Origin: Streptomyces rishiriensis
GTDB lineage: Bacteria > Actinomycetota > Actinomycetes > Streptomycetales > Streptomycetaceae
Direction of reading: 5' to 3'
Length of the DNA stretch: 64,000 bases
NCBI RefSeq assembly: GCF_003112535.1
Contig: NZ_BEWA01000019.1
Coordinates: 62,001-126,000, forward strand
Of this stretch, positions 10,730 through 18,082 are shown piece after piece. The notes below the pieces were generated by a model. The model was given only the letters and a program-made list of their open reading frames with translations, searched no databases and was not told where the DNA came from. How positions within the stretch are numbered: position 1 is the first letter of the stretch; each line of letters starts with the position of its first letter. Both the position numbers and the translations under genes were made by a program.

Positions 10730-11812
10730 ATGGGTTCGGTTCGCGTAGCCATCGTCGGCGTGGGCAACTGCGCGGCGTCGCTGGTGCAGGGCGTCGAGTA
10801 CTACAAGGACGCCGACCCGGCGACCAAGGTCCCGGGCCTGATGCACGTGCAGTTCGGGGACTACCACGTCGGTGACGTCGAGTTCGTCGCCGCCTTCGAC
10901 GTCGACGCGAAGAAGGTCGGCCTCGACCTCTCGGACGCCATCGGTGCCAGCGAGAACAACACCATCAAGATCTGCGACGTCCCCAACAAGGGCGTCACGG
11001 TCCAGCGCGGACACACCCTCGACGGTCTCGGCAAGTACTACCGCGAGACCATCGAGGAGTCCGCGGAGACGCCGGTCGACGTGGTCCAGATCCTGAAGGA
11101 CAAGCAGGTCGACGTTCTCGTCTGCTATCTGCCCGTCGGCTCCGAGAACGCGGCGAAGTTCTACGCCCAGGCCGCCATCGACGCCAAGGTCGCCTTCGTC
11201 AACGCCCTCCCGGTCTTCATCGCCGGCACCAAGGAGTGGGCGGACAAGTTCACCGAGGCGGGCGTCCCGATCATCGGCGACGACATCAAGTCCCAGGTCG
11301 GCGCCACCATCACGCACCGCGTGATGGCGAAGCTGTTCGAGGACCGCGGTGTCCGTCTCGAGCGCACCATGCAGCTCAACGTCGGCGGCAACATGGACTT
11401 CAAGAACATGCTGGAGCGCGACCGCCTCGAGTCCAAGAAGATCTCGAAGACGCAGGCCGTCACCTCGCAGATCCCCGACCGTGACCTGGGCGAGAAGAAC
11501 GTCCACATCGGCCCCTCGGACTACGTGGCGTGGCTGGACGACCGCAAGTGGGCGTACGTCCGCCTCGAGGGCCGCGCCTTCGGTGACGTCCCGCTGAACC
11601 TGGAGTACAAGCTCGAGGTCTGGGACTCCCCGAACTCCGCGGGTGTCATCATCGACGCCCTGCGCGCCGCGAAGATCGCCAAGGACCGCGGCATCGGCGG
11701 CCCCATCCTGTCGGCGTCGAGCTACTTCATGAAGTCCCCGCCGGTGCAGTACTTCGACGACGAGGCGTACGACAACGTCGAGAAGTTCATCCGCGGCGAG
11801 GTCGAGCGCTAA
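10730..11812 (+). CDS. ino1: myo-inositol-1-phosphate synthase
   Basis: The ATG at 10730 (MGSVRVAIVGVGNCAASL) gives 360 residues, the normal length of the actinobacterial enzyme. The Rossmann motif GVGNCAASLVQGVEYY binds NAD+; NALPVFIAGTKEW, GDDIKSQVGAT and LNVGGNMDFKNM are conserved family blocks. It converts glucose-6-phosphate to inositol-1-phosphate, feeding phosphatidylinositol and mycothiol synthesis. It follows padR closely and ends at a strong hairpin, so the two probably form one transcript. Confidence 0.94.
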   Translation: MGSVRVAIVGVGNCAASLVQGVEYYKDADPATKVPGLMHVQFGDYHVGDVEFVAAFDVDAKKVGLDLSDAIGASENNTIKICDVPNKGVTVQRGHTLDGLGKYYRETIEESAETPVDVVQILKDKQVDVLVCYLPVGSENAAKFYAQAAIDAKVAFVNALPVFIAGTKEWADKFTEAGVPIIGDDIKSQVGATITHRVMAKLFEDRGVRLERTMQLNVGGNMDFKNMLERDRLESKKISKTQAVTSQIPDRDLGEKNVHIGPSDYVAWLDDRKWAYVRLEGRAFGDVPLNLEYKLEVWDSPNSAGVIIDALRAAKIAKDRGIGGPILSASSYFMKSPPVQYFDDEAYDNVEKFIRGEVER

Positions 11813-11852
11813 CCCGACCCCGTACGGAAAATTCGCTCCTGCCAGGGCTGAG

Positions 11853-11886
11853 AAGGGTCCCCGGGTCCACTGACCCGGGGACCTTC
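11853..11886 (+). terminator. ino1 terminator
   Basis: A perfect 12-bp stem (11856-11867 with 11872-11883) with a 4-base loop directly after ino1 and before the MFS gene. Confidence 0.8.
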
Positions 11887-11907
11887 CCCGTATGTGAGGC
11901 TGTGCCC

Positions 11908-13167
11908 ATGGCCGCCCGTGATCTGCGCGTTCTGCTGCGCTTGAGGAATTTCCGGCGCCTGCTCGCCGTGCGGCTGCTCTCCCAGTGCGCGGACGGCGTC
12001 TACCAGGTCGCGCTCGCCACCTATGTCGTGTTCTCGCCGGAGAAGCAGACCTCGGCCGCCGCGATCGCCTCGGCCATGGCGGTCCTGCTGCTGCCCTACT
12101 CGTTGGTCGGGCCCTTCGCGGGCGTCCTTCTGGACCGCTGGCGCCGTCGTCAGGTGCTCCTGTACGGCAATCTGCTGCGGGCCCTGCTGGCTTCGGTGAC
12201 GGCCGTCCTGACCATCAGCCAGGTCCCCGACCAGCTCTTCTACGCCTCGGCGCTCTGTGTCACCGCGGTCAACCGTTTCGTCCTCGCCGGGCTGTCGGCA
12301 GCCCTTCCCCGTGTGGTCGACGGCGAGCGGCTGGTGATGGCCAACTCCCTTTCCCCGACGGCCGGGACGCTGGCCGCGGTCGCGGGCGGCGGTCTCGCCT
12401 TCGTCGTCCGGCTGGTGGTCGCGGACACCGACGCGGCCGTGGTGCTGCTGGCGTGCGGGCTGTATCTGTGCGCCGCCCTGGTGTCCCTGTCGATGGCCGT
12501 GGATCTGCTCGGCCCCGACGACGGTCTTGGACGGCCCCGGCTGGCAGCCGCGCTCAGGGGCACCGCCCACGGCCTTTCGGCCGGTGTACGCCACCTCGCC
12601 GAGCCCCGGCGCAGAAAGGCCGCCTGGGCGCTCGGCTCGATCTCACTGATGCGGTTCTGCTACGGCGCCCTGACCGTCATGGTGTTGATGCTGTGCCGGT
12701 ACGCCTGGGCGTCCGAGCCGGACGACGGACTCGCCCTCCTGGGACTGGCGGTGGGCGTCTCCGGCGCCGGCTTCTTCGTCGCGGCGGTGGTGACCCCCTG
12801 GGCGGCGGGCCGGCTCGGCCCGCTCCGCTGGATCGCCGTCTGCGCCGCGGTAGCCGCGGTTCTGGAGCTCGCCCTGATGCTTCCGTTCACCCAGGTCACC
12901 ACGTTCGTCGCCGCGTTCGTGCTGGGGCTGGTCACCCAGGGCGCGAAGATCTCCACCGACACCGTCATCCAGTCCTGCGTGGAGGACGGCTTCCGCGGCC
13001 GGATCTTCTCGCTCTACGACGTCCTGTTCAACGTCGCCTTCGTCGGCGCCGCGGCCGTCGCCGCCCTGATGCTTCCCTCTGACGGTCGCTCAGCGGCACT
13101 GGTGGTAACAGTCGCCGTTATCTACGGGGCAGTTGCTGGCACTATGGCCCGCTTTACGCGCCGGTGA
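11908..13167 (+). CDS. MFS transporter
   Basis: 419 residues from the ATG at 11908; a GTG two codons earlier (11902) is equally possible. About twelve hydrophobic helices and the cytoplasmic loop after helix 2 (LLDRWRRRQVLLYGN, corresponding to the MFS A-motif) support a major facilitator, probably a drug or metabolite exporter. Substrate not deducible. It follows the ino1 terminator and has its own transcription unit. Confidence 0.85.
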   Translation: MAARDLRVLLRLRNFRRLLAVRLLSQCADGVYQVALATYVVFSPEKQTSAAAIASAMAVLLLPYSLVGPFAGVLLDRWRRRQVLLYGNLLRALLASVTAVLTISQVPDQLFYASALCVTAVNRFVLAGLSAALPRVVDGERLVMANSLSPTAGTLAAVAGGGLAFVVRLVVADTDAAVVLLACGLYLCAALVSLSMAVDLLGPDDGLGRPRLAAALRGTAHGLSAGVRHLAEPRRRKAAWALGSISLMRFCYGALTVMVLMLCRYAWASEPDDGLALLGLAVGVSGAGFFVAAVVTPWAAGRLGPLRWIAVCAAVAAVLELALMLPFTQVTTFVAAFVLGLVTQGAKISTDTVIQSCVEDGFRGRIFSLYDVLFNVAFVGAAAVAALMLPSDGRSAALVVTVAVIYGAVAGTMARFTRR

Positions 13168-13185
13168 GTGTCACATCAATGACAC
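13168..13185. promoter_or_regulatory. small inverted repeat after the MFS gene
   Basis: GTGTCA, CATCAA, TGACAC forms a 6-bp inverted repeat right after the MFS stop. It could be a weak terminator or an operator for the LppU-like gene. Confidence 0.3.
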
Positions 13186-13292
13186 AGACGTCTCCTCGGC
13201 TACAAGGTTGTCAGTGGGGCCCGGTAACTTACGTGCGTCTTACCTCGCGAGTGATTTCGCGCCACGTCCAAGTTTTCTAGGGGGACCCCCAA

Positions 13293-13808
13293 GTGTCGAC
13301 TCCGCCGCCCCACGGCCAGAACCCGTTCGCGCAGCCGGGCCAGCAGCCCTACGGCCAGCCCGAGGGGCAGGCTCCGTACCCGCCGCAGGGCGGCTACCCC
13401 CAGCAGCCCGGCCAGCCCGGCTACCCCACCGCCCCGTACGGCGCGGTCCCGCCGGAGCAGCCCCGCCGCAAGGTCAGCTTCAAGCTGATCAAGAACATCG
13501 TCATCGTGCTCGCCGTCGCCGGCGTGGCCATCGGCGCGTACATATCCAGCCAGGACGACGCCAAGACGGCGGCCGTCGGCGACTGCATGCACCGCGGCAA
13601 CAGCGACGACAACAACCCCGACCTCGAGGTCGTCAAGTGCGACTCCTCGCAGGCGCAGTTCATCGTGCTGGCGAAGGTCAAGGGCACCTACACGCAGCTC
13701 ACGGCCGACAGCAAGTGCGAAGCAGAGGCCAAGGACTTCCAGTACTCGTACACCGAGAGCGGTGACGGCAGTAACTTCCTGCTCTGCCTGAAGGACTACA
13801 AGAAGTAA
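13293..13808 (+). CDS. LppU-like membrane-anchored protein, function unknown
   Basis: 171 residues from a GTG preceded by AGGGGGA. Residues 1 to about 60 are Pro/Gln/Gly/Tyr-rich, a basic stretch follows, then one membrane helix (KNIVIVLAVAGVAIGAYIS), then a compact extracytoplasmic domain with four cysteines (GDCMHRG, VVKCDSS, DSKCEAE, LLCLKDY) that could form two disulfides. The architecture matches the actinobacterial LppU/SCO3897 family, which has no assigned function. There is no lipobox, so it is anchored by its helix. Confidence 0.75.
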   Translation: MSTPPPHGQNPFAQPGQQPYGQPEGQAPYPPQGGYPQQPGQPGYPTAPYGAVPPEQPRRKVSFKLIKNIVIVLAVAGVAIGAYISSQDDAKTAAVGDCMHRGNSDDNNPDLEVVKCDSSQAQFIVLAKVKGTYTQLTADSKCEAEAKDFQYSYTESGDGSNFLLCLKDYKK

Positions 13809-13822
13809 GCCTGTTGCGGACA

Positions 13823-13852
13823 GGGGCGGTGTTTCACGTGAAACACCGCCCC
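13823..13852. terminator. 30-bp perfect palindrome: terminator with parS core
   Basis: GGGGCGGT flanks the perfect parS on the left and its complement flanks it on the right, giving a 15-bp inverted repeat with no loop in DNA. It separates the convergent LppU-like and cca genes, so it can act as a bidirectional terminator as well as a ParB site. Confidence 0.7.
13831..13844. promoter_or_regulatory. parS: parS site, perfect
   Basis: GTTTCACGTGAAAC at the centre of the convergent-gene palindrome. Confidence 0.93.
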
Positions 13853-13886
13853 TTCGCCTGTCCGTCCTGCGCATCGTCAGGGTCGT

Positions 13887-13900
13887 GTTTCACGTGAAAC
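13887..13900. promoter_or_regulatory. parS: parS site, perfect
   Basis: GTTTCACGTGAAAC, 56 bp from the previous site, again inside an inverted repeat (13880-13907, one G-T pair) just 3' of cca. Confidence 0.93.
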
Positions 13901-13918
13901 ATGACCCCGTTTCGCGCG

Positions 13919-15385
13919 TCAGTCCTGCTCGGCCCACCACTCCTTGAGGGCCGACACCGCGGCGTCGTACTCCATCGGTCCGTTCTCCAGCCGCAGTTCC
14001 AGCAGGTGCTTGTACGCTTTGCCGATGGCGGGACCGGGGCCGACGCCCAGGATCTCCATGATCTGGTTGCCGTCCAGGTCAGGACGGATCGCGTCCAGCT
14101 CCTCCCGCTCCTTCAGCTGGGAGATGCGCTCCTCCAGCCCGTCGTAGGCCCGGGAGAGTGCGGCCGCCTTGCGCTTGTTCCGTGTCGTGCAGTCCGAACG
14201 CGTCAGCTTGTGGAGCCGTTCGAGCAGCGGCCCCGCGTCTCGTACATAGCGACGCACCGCGGAGTCCGTCCACTCGCCCATGCCGTACCCGTGGAAGCGC
14301 AGGTGGAGTTCGACCAGACGGGAGACGTCCTTCACCAGCTCGTTGGAGTACTTCAGAGCCGTCATCCGCTTCTTCGTCATCTTCGCGCCCACCACCTCGT
14401 GGTGGTGGAAGGAGACGCGGCCGTCCTTCTCGAAGCGACGGGTGCGCGGCTTGCCGATGTCGTGCAGCAGTGCGGCGAGCCGCAGAACGAGGTCGGGCCC
14501 GTCCTCCTCCAGCGCGACGGCCTGCTCGAGAACGATCAGCGTGTGCTCGTAGACGTCCTTGTGCCGGTGGTGCTCGTCACTCTCCAGCCGCAGCGCGGGC
14601 AGCTCGGGCAGCACCCGCTCGGCGATGCCGGTGTCGACCAGCAGGGAGAGTCCCTTGCGCGGGTGCGTGGAGAGGATCAGCTTGTTCAGCTCGTCCCGCA
14701 CCCGCTCGGCCGAGACGATGTCGATGCGGTCGGACATCTCCCGCATGGCCGTGACGACGTCGGGGGCGACCTCGAAGTCGAGCTGGGCCGCGAAGCGGGC
14801 GGCACGCATCATGCGCAGCGGGTCGTCCGAGAAGGACTCCTCCGGGGTGCCCGGGGTGCGCAGCACCCGTGCCGCGAGGTCGTCGAGGCCGCCGTGCGGG
14901 TCGATGAACACCTTCTCCGGAAGCGCCACGGCCATGGCGTTCACCGTGAAGTCCCGCCGCACGAGATCCTGCTCGATGGAGTCGCCGTACGACACCTCGG
15001 GCTTGCGCGAGGTGCGGTCGTAGGCCTCCGAGCGATAGGTGGTGACCTCGATCTGGAAGCATCGGTCGACGTCTCCGACGCGGGCGTCCTTCTGGACGCC
15101 GACGGTGCCGAAGGCGATCCCTACCTCCCACACGGAGTCCGCCCACGGCCTGACGATCTTCAGGACGTCCTCGGGCCGGGCGTCCGTCGTGAAGTCCAGG
15201 TCATTGCCGAGCCGACCGAGCAGCGCGTCCCGGACCGAGCCGCCGACCAGGGCGAGGGAGAACCCGGCCTCCTGGAAGCGGCGTGCGAGGTCGTCGGCGA
15301 CAGGGGCGACCCGCAGCAGTTCACTCACCGCGCGGTGCTGCACCTGGCTCAGGACACTGAGATTGTCTTCGTTGGCGTTCGGCAC
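13919..15385 (-). CDS. cca: CCA-adding tRNA nucleotidyltransferase
   Basis: The GTG at 15385 (PNANEDNLSVLSQVQ) gives 488 residues; an upstream TTG at 15466 with AAGGAGG about 14 bases before it would add 27. The class II nucleotidyltransferase head carries GGSVRDALLGR and the metal-binding DLDFTTD, then RRDFTVNAMA. A C-terminal HD domain contains LLHDIGKPRTRRF. It builds or repairs tRNA 3' CCA ends; both tRNA genes in this window lack an encoded CCA, which makes it necessary. The order cca, DUF6049 gene, murJ parallels Mycobacterium (pcnA). Confidence 0.92.
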   Translation of the reverse strand: MPNANEDNLSVLSQVQHRAVSELLRVAPVADDLARRFQEAGFSLALVGGSVRDALLGRLGNDLDFTTDARPEDVLKIVRPWADSVWEVGIAFGTVGVQKDARVGDVDRCFQIEVTTYRSEAYDRTSRKPEVSYGDSIEQDLVRRDFTVNAMAVALPEKVFIDPHGGLDDLAARVLRTPGTPEESFSDDPLRMMRAARFAAQLDFEVAPDVVTAMREMSDRIDIVSAERVRDELNKLILSTHPRKGLSLLVDTGIAERVLPELPALRLESDEHHRHKDVYEHTLIVLEQAVALEEDGPDLVLRLAALLHDIGKPRTRRFEKDGRVSFHHHEVVGAKMTKKRMTALKYSNELVKDVSRLVELHLRFHGYGMGEWTDSAVRRYVRDAGPLLERLHKLTRSDCTTRNKRKAAALSRAYDGLEERISQLKEREELDAIRPDLDGNQIMEILGVGPGPAIGKAYKHLLELRLENGPMEYDAAVSALKEWWAEQD

Positions 15386-15576
15386 AACAGAAGAGGGTAC
15401 GTGGCCGCGCGAGCCGAGGCCGCCCGGTTTAGCGACGATCGGACAGGTCAGTCGATAGGCAGGCAAGACGGGTCCTTGCCCTCCTTACCGCCGCTTCTCC
15501 TTATACACGCACATAGCGGACGAGCCGACCGTCTTCCACGATCTTGTGGAGCAGTCCGCGGCACTTCCCCTCAGCG

Positions 15577-15593
15577 CGCATCGTTACGATGCG
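15577..15593. promoter_or_regulatory. small palindrome in the cca/DUF6049 intergenic region
   Basis: CGCATCG, TTA, CGATGCG is a perfect 7-bp inverted repeat containing a -10-like TACGAT (15585-15590) for the rightward gene. It may be an operator in the divergent promoter region. Confidence 0.4.
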
Positions 15594-15643
15594 TGGACGC
15601 ACATTCCGACGACCACTGACGACGACGAGGGACGGGCGAACGC

Positions 15644-18037
15644 GTGGCCGAGGCGGCAGACTTCCCAGGGATGACTCCCTCACCTGCCCGCCGGTGGCTG
15701 CGGCGCACCGGCGCACTGCTCGCCGGGGCGCCCCTGCTGGCCGGTCTTCTCCAGCTGCCCGCCGCCACCGCGCAGGCCGCAGCCCCGGCCGGTGTCAAGG
15801 AGGGCTCCGACGGGGGCACGGTGGCCGTCGCCGTCGACTCGCTCAGCCCCAGCGCCCCCTCCGACGGGGACACCCTGACCGTCTCGGGCACAGTCACCAA
15901 CAACGGCAAGCAGGCGGTCACGGCCGCCCACGTGGACCTGCGGGTCGGTGACGCGCTCGCCACCCGCTCGGCGATCGACAGGGCCGCCAAGCGGGCGGAC
16001 GCTCTCGCCGACGACGGCGTCCCCGTCGACGGCAAGTACGCCGCCAAGTTCGCCCGGCTCACGCCCGGCGTGGCCCAGCACTTCAGCATCTCCGTCCCGG
16101 TCGACAAGCTCGACCTCGGCAAGGACGGCGTCTACCCGCTCGGAGTCTCCCTGTCCGGCCGGACGTCCGCGCAGCAGTGGGACCAGGTCCTGGGCGTGCA
16201 GCGGACCTTCCTCCCGTGGCAGGGCGACGAGGCGGACACCCGGACGCCGACGACCGTGCTGTGGCCGCTGATGTCCACCGTCCACATGACGGCGGAGACG
16301 CGCTCGAACGCACAGCAGACGCCGGTGTTCCTCAACGAGGACCTGGCCAAGGAGATCGCCCCCGGCGGCCGCCTGGACCAGATGCTGACCCTGGGCAAGG
16401 CGCTCGACGTCACCTGGGTGATCGACCCGGACCTGCTGGCGTCCGTCGACGCCATGACCGGCAGCTACCGCATCCGGGGCGACGACGACACCACGACGGC
16501 CGGCACTCAGCAGGCGGCCGCCAAGCGGTGGCTCGACGAGCTGCAGGACGCGGTCACGGGCAAGGAGGTCGTCGCACTGCCCTTCGCCGACCCCGACCTG
16601 GCCTCGCTCGCGCACAACGGCACCGGTGTCGCCGGCTCCCTCAGCCAGCTCAAGGAGGCCACCGACGTCGCCGCCACCACGGTGGAGACGGTGCTCCACG
16701 TGACCCCGAGCACCGACTTCGCCTGGCCGGTGGAGGGCGCCGTGGACCCGTCGATCGTCAAGGTCGCCACCTCCGCCGGCGCCGACAAGGTCATCGCGCG
16801 CAGCGACAGCCTCGCCGAGACCGGCGACCTCTCCTACACCCCCTCCGCGGCCCGTCCCATCGGCGGTGGCACCACGGCGGTGGTCGCGGACTCGCGGCTG
16901 TCCAGGATGTTCGAGGGCGATCTCACGAGGGCCTCCGCGTCCACGCTCGCCGTGCAGGAGTTCCTCGCGCAGAGCCTGGAGCTGAATCTGCAGACGGACA
17001 AGCAGCGCAGCATCGTCGTCGCCCCCCAGCGCATGCCGACCGCCAGCCAGGCACGGGCGCTCGCGGAGGCCGTCACACAGCTCCAGGGCGGCACCTGGTC
17101 GCAGCCCCAGCAGCTCGCGGCGGCCGCGAAGGCCAAGCCGGACCCGGCCGCCAGCACGAAGGTGCCGTCCAGGTCCTCGTATCCGGCCTCACTGCGCAAA
17201 CGGGAGCTGCCCCGGTCCGCCTTCGAGGAGATCGCGGACACCCAGGACAAGCTCGACAACTTCAAGGTGATCCTCGCCAACGAGGCGAGGGTGGTGACCC
17301 CCTTCGGGCGGGCCACAAACCGTGAGATGTCCACGTCCTGGCGAGGGCGCAGCGGCGCGGCGAGCGCGTTCCGCCAGAGCGTGCGGACGTACCTCGACAC
17401 GCTGACCGGGCAGGTCAAGCTGATCGACAAGTCGGAGACCAAGCTCTCCGGACGCAGCGCCACGATCCCGGTGACCGTGCAGAACAACCTGGTGCAGGGA
17501 GTCGGCCACCTGGTCCTGCGGCTCACCTCCACCAACCAGACGCGTCTGGAGATCTCCGGCGAGCCCTACGCGGAGCAGCCGATCACGGTCTCCGGCGGCC
17601 ATACGACGACGGTGAAGTTCAGCACATCTGCCAAGGTCAACGGCCAGACGACGGTGATCGCCCAGCTGTACACCGAGGACGGCCAGGAGTACGGGGCGCC
17701 GGTGACCTTCGACGTGAAGGTCACCGAGATCACGGCCACGGTGATGCTGGTCATCGGCGGCGGCGTCCTGCTCCTGGTGCTGGCCGGCTTCCGCATGTAC
17801 ACCCAGCGCAAGCGGGCGGCCGCCCGCGAAGCCGAGGAAGCCGACGAGGACGGCCCCGACGAGGGCGACGGGCCCGCGGGCGACCCGCAGAAACCTGCGG
17901 GGCCCCAGGACCGTCACAGTGAAGAGTCCGGCGCATCAGCCGGGGCAGACGACCCGGAGCAGCCGAGTGACGAGAGCCCGGACACCGAAGCGGAAAGCGC
18001 AGACCCGTCCGGCACGGGTGAGAGAGTGGACCGTTGA
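15644..18037 (+). CDS. DUF6049 family secreted, membrane-anchored protein
   Basis: 797 residues from a GTG. The N-terminus has a signal peptide (RRTGALLAGAPLLAGLLQLPAATAQA, cleaved near AQA), followed by a long extracytoplasmic region beginning with an immunoglobulin-like domain (GDTLTVSGTVTNNGKQAVTAA). A further beta-rich domain precedes one C-terminal helix (VMLVIGGGVLLLVLAGF) and a highly acidic cytoplasmic tail. It occupies the place of Rv3909 beside mviN in M. tuberculosis. Function unknown; its constant position before murJ suggests a role in envelope assembly, which is inference. Confidence 0.8.
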   Translation: MAEAADFPGMTPSPARRWLRRTGALLAGAPLLAGLLQLPAATAQAAAPAGVKEGSDGGTVAVAVDSLSPSAPSDGDTLTVSGTVTNNGKQAVTAAHVDLRVGDALATRSAIDRAAKRADALADDGVPVDGKYAAKFARLTPGVAQHFSISVPVDKLDLGKDGVYPLGVSLSGRTSAQQWDQVLGVQRTFLPWQGDEADTRTPTTVLWPLMSTVHMTAETRSNAQQTPVFLNEDLAKEIAPGGRLDQMLTLGKALDVTWVIDPDLLASVDAMTGSYRIRGDDDTTTAGTQQAAAKRWLDELQDAVTGKEVVALPFADPDLASLAHNGTGVAGSLSQLKEATDVAATTVETVLHVTPSTDFAWPVEGAVDPSIVKVATSAGADKVIARSDSLAETGDLSYTPSAARPIGGGTTAVVADSRLSRMFEGDLTRASASTLAVQEFLAQSLELNLQTDKQRSIVVAPQRMPTASQARALAEAVTQLQGGTWSQPQQLAAAAKAKPDPAASTKVPSRSSYPASLRKRELPRSAFEEIADTQDKLDNFKVILANEARVVTPFGRATNREMSTSWRGRSGAASAFRQSVRTYLDTLTGQVKLIDKSETKLSGRSATIPVTVQNNLVQGVGHLVLRLTSTNQTRLEISGEPYAEQPITVSGGHTTTVKFSTSAKVNGQTTVIAQLYTEDGQEYGAPVTFDVKVTEITATVMLVIGGGVLLLVLAGFRMYTQRKRAAAREAEEADEDGPDEGDGPAGDPQKPAGPQDRHSEESGASAGADDPEQPSDESPDTEAESADPSGTGERVDR

Positions 18038-18082
18038 GGATGTCGTGGCCGGTGGGCCCGGGACGATGAGGTGGGGTAAGCC

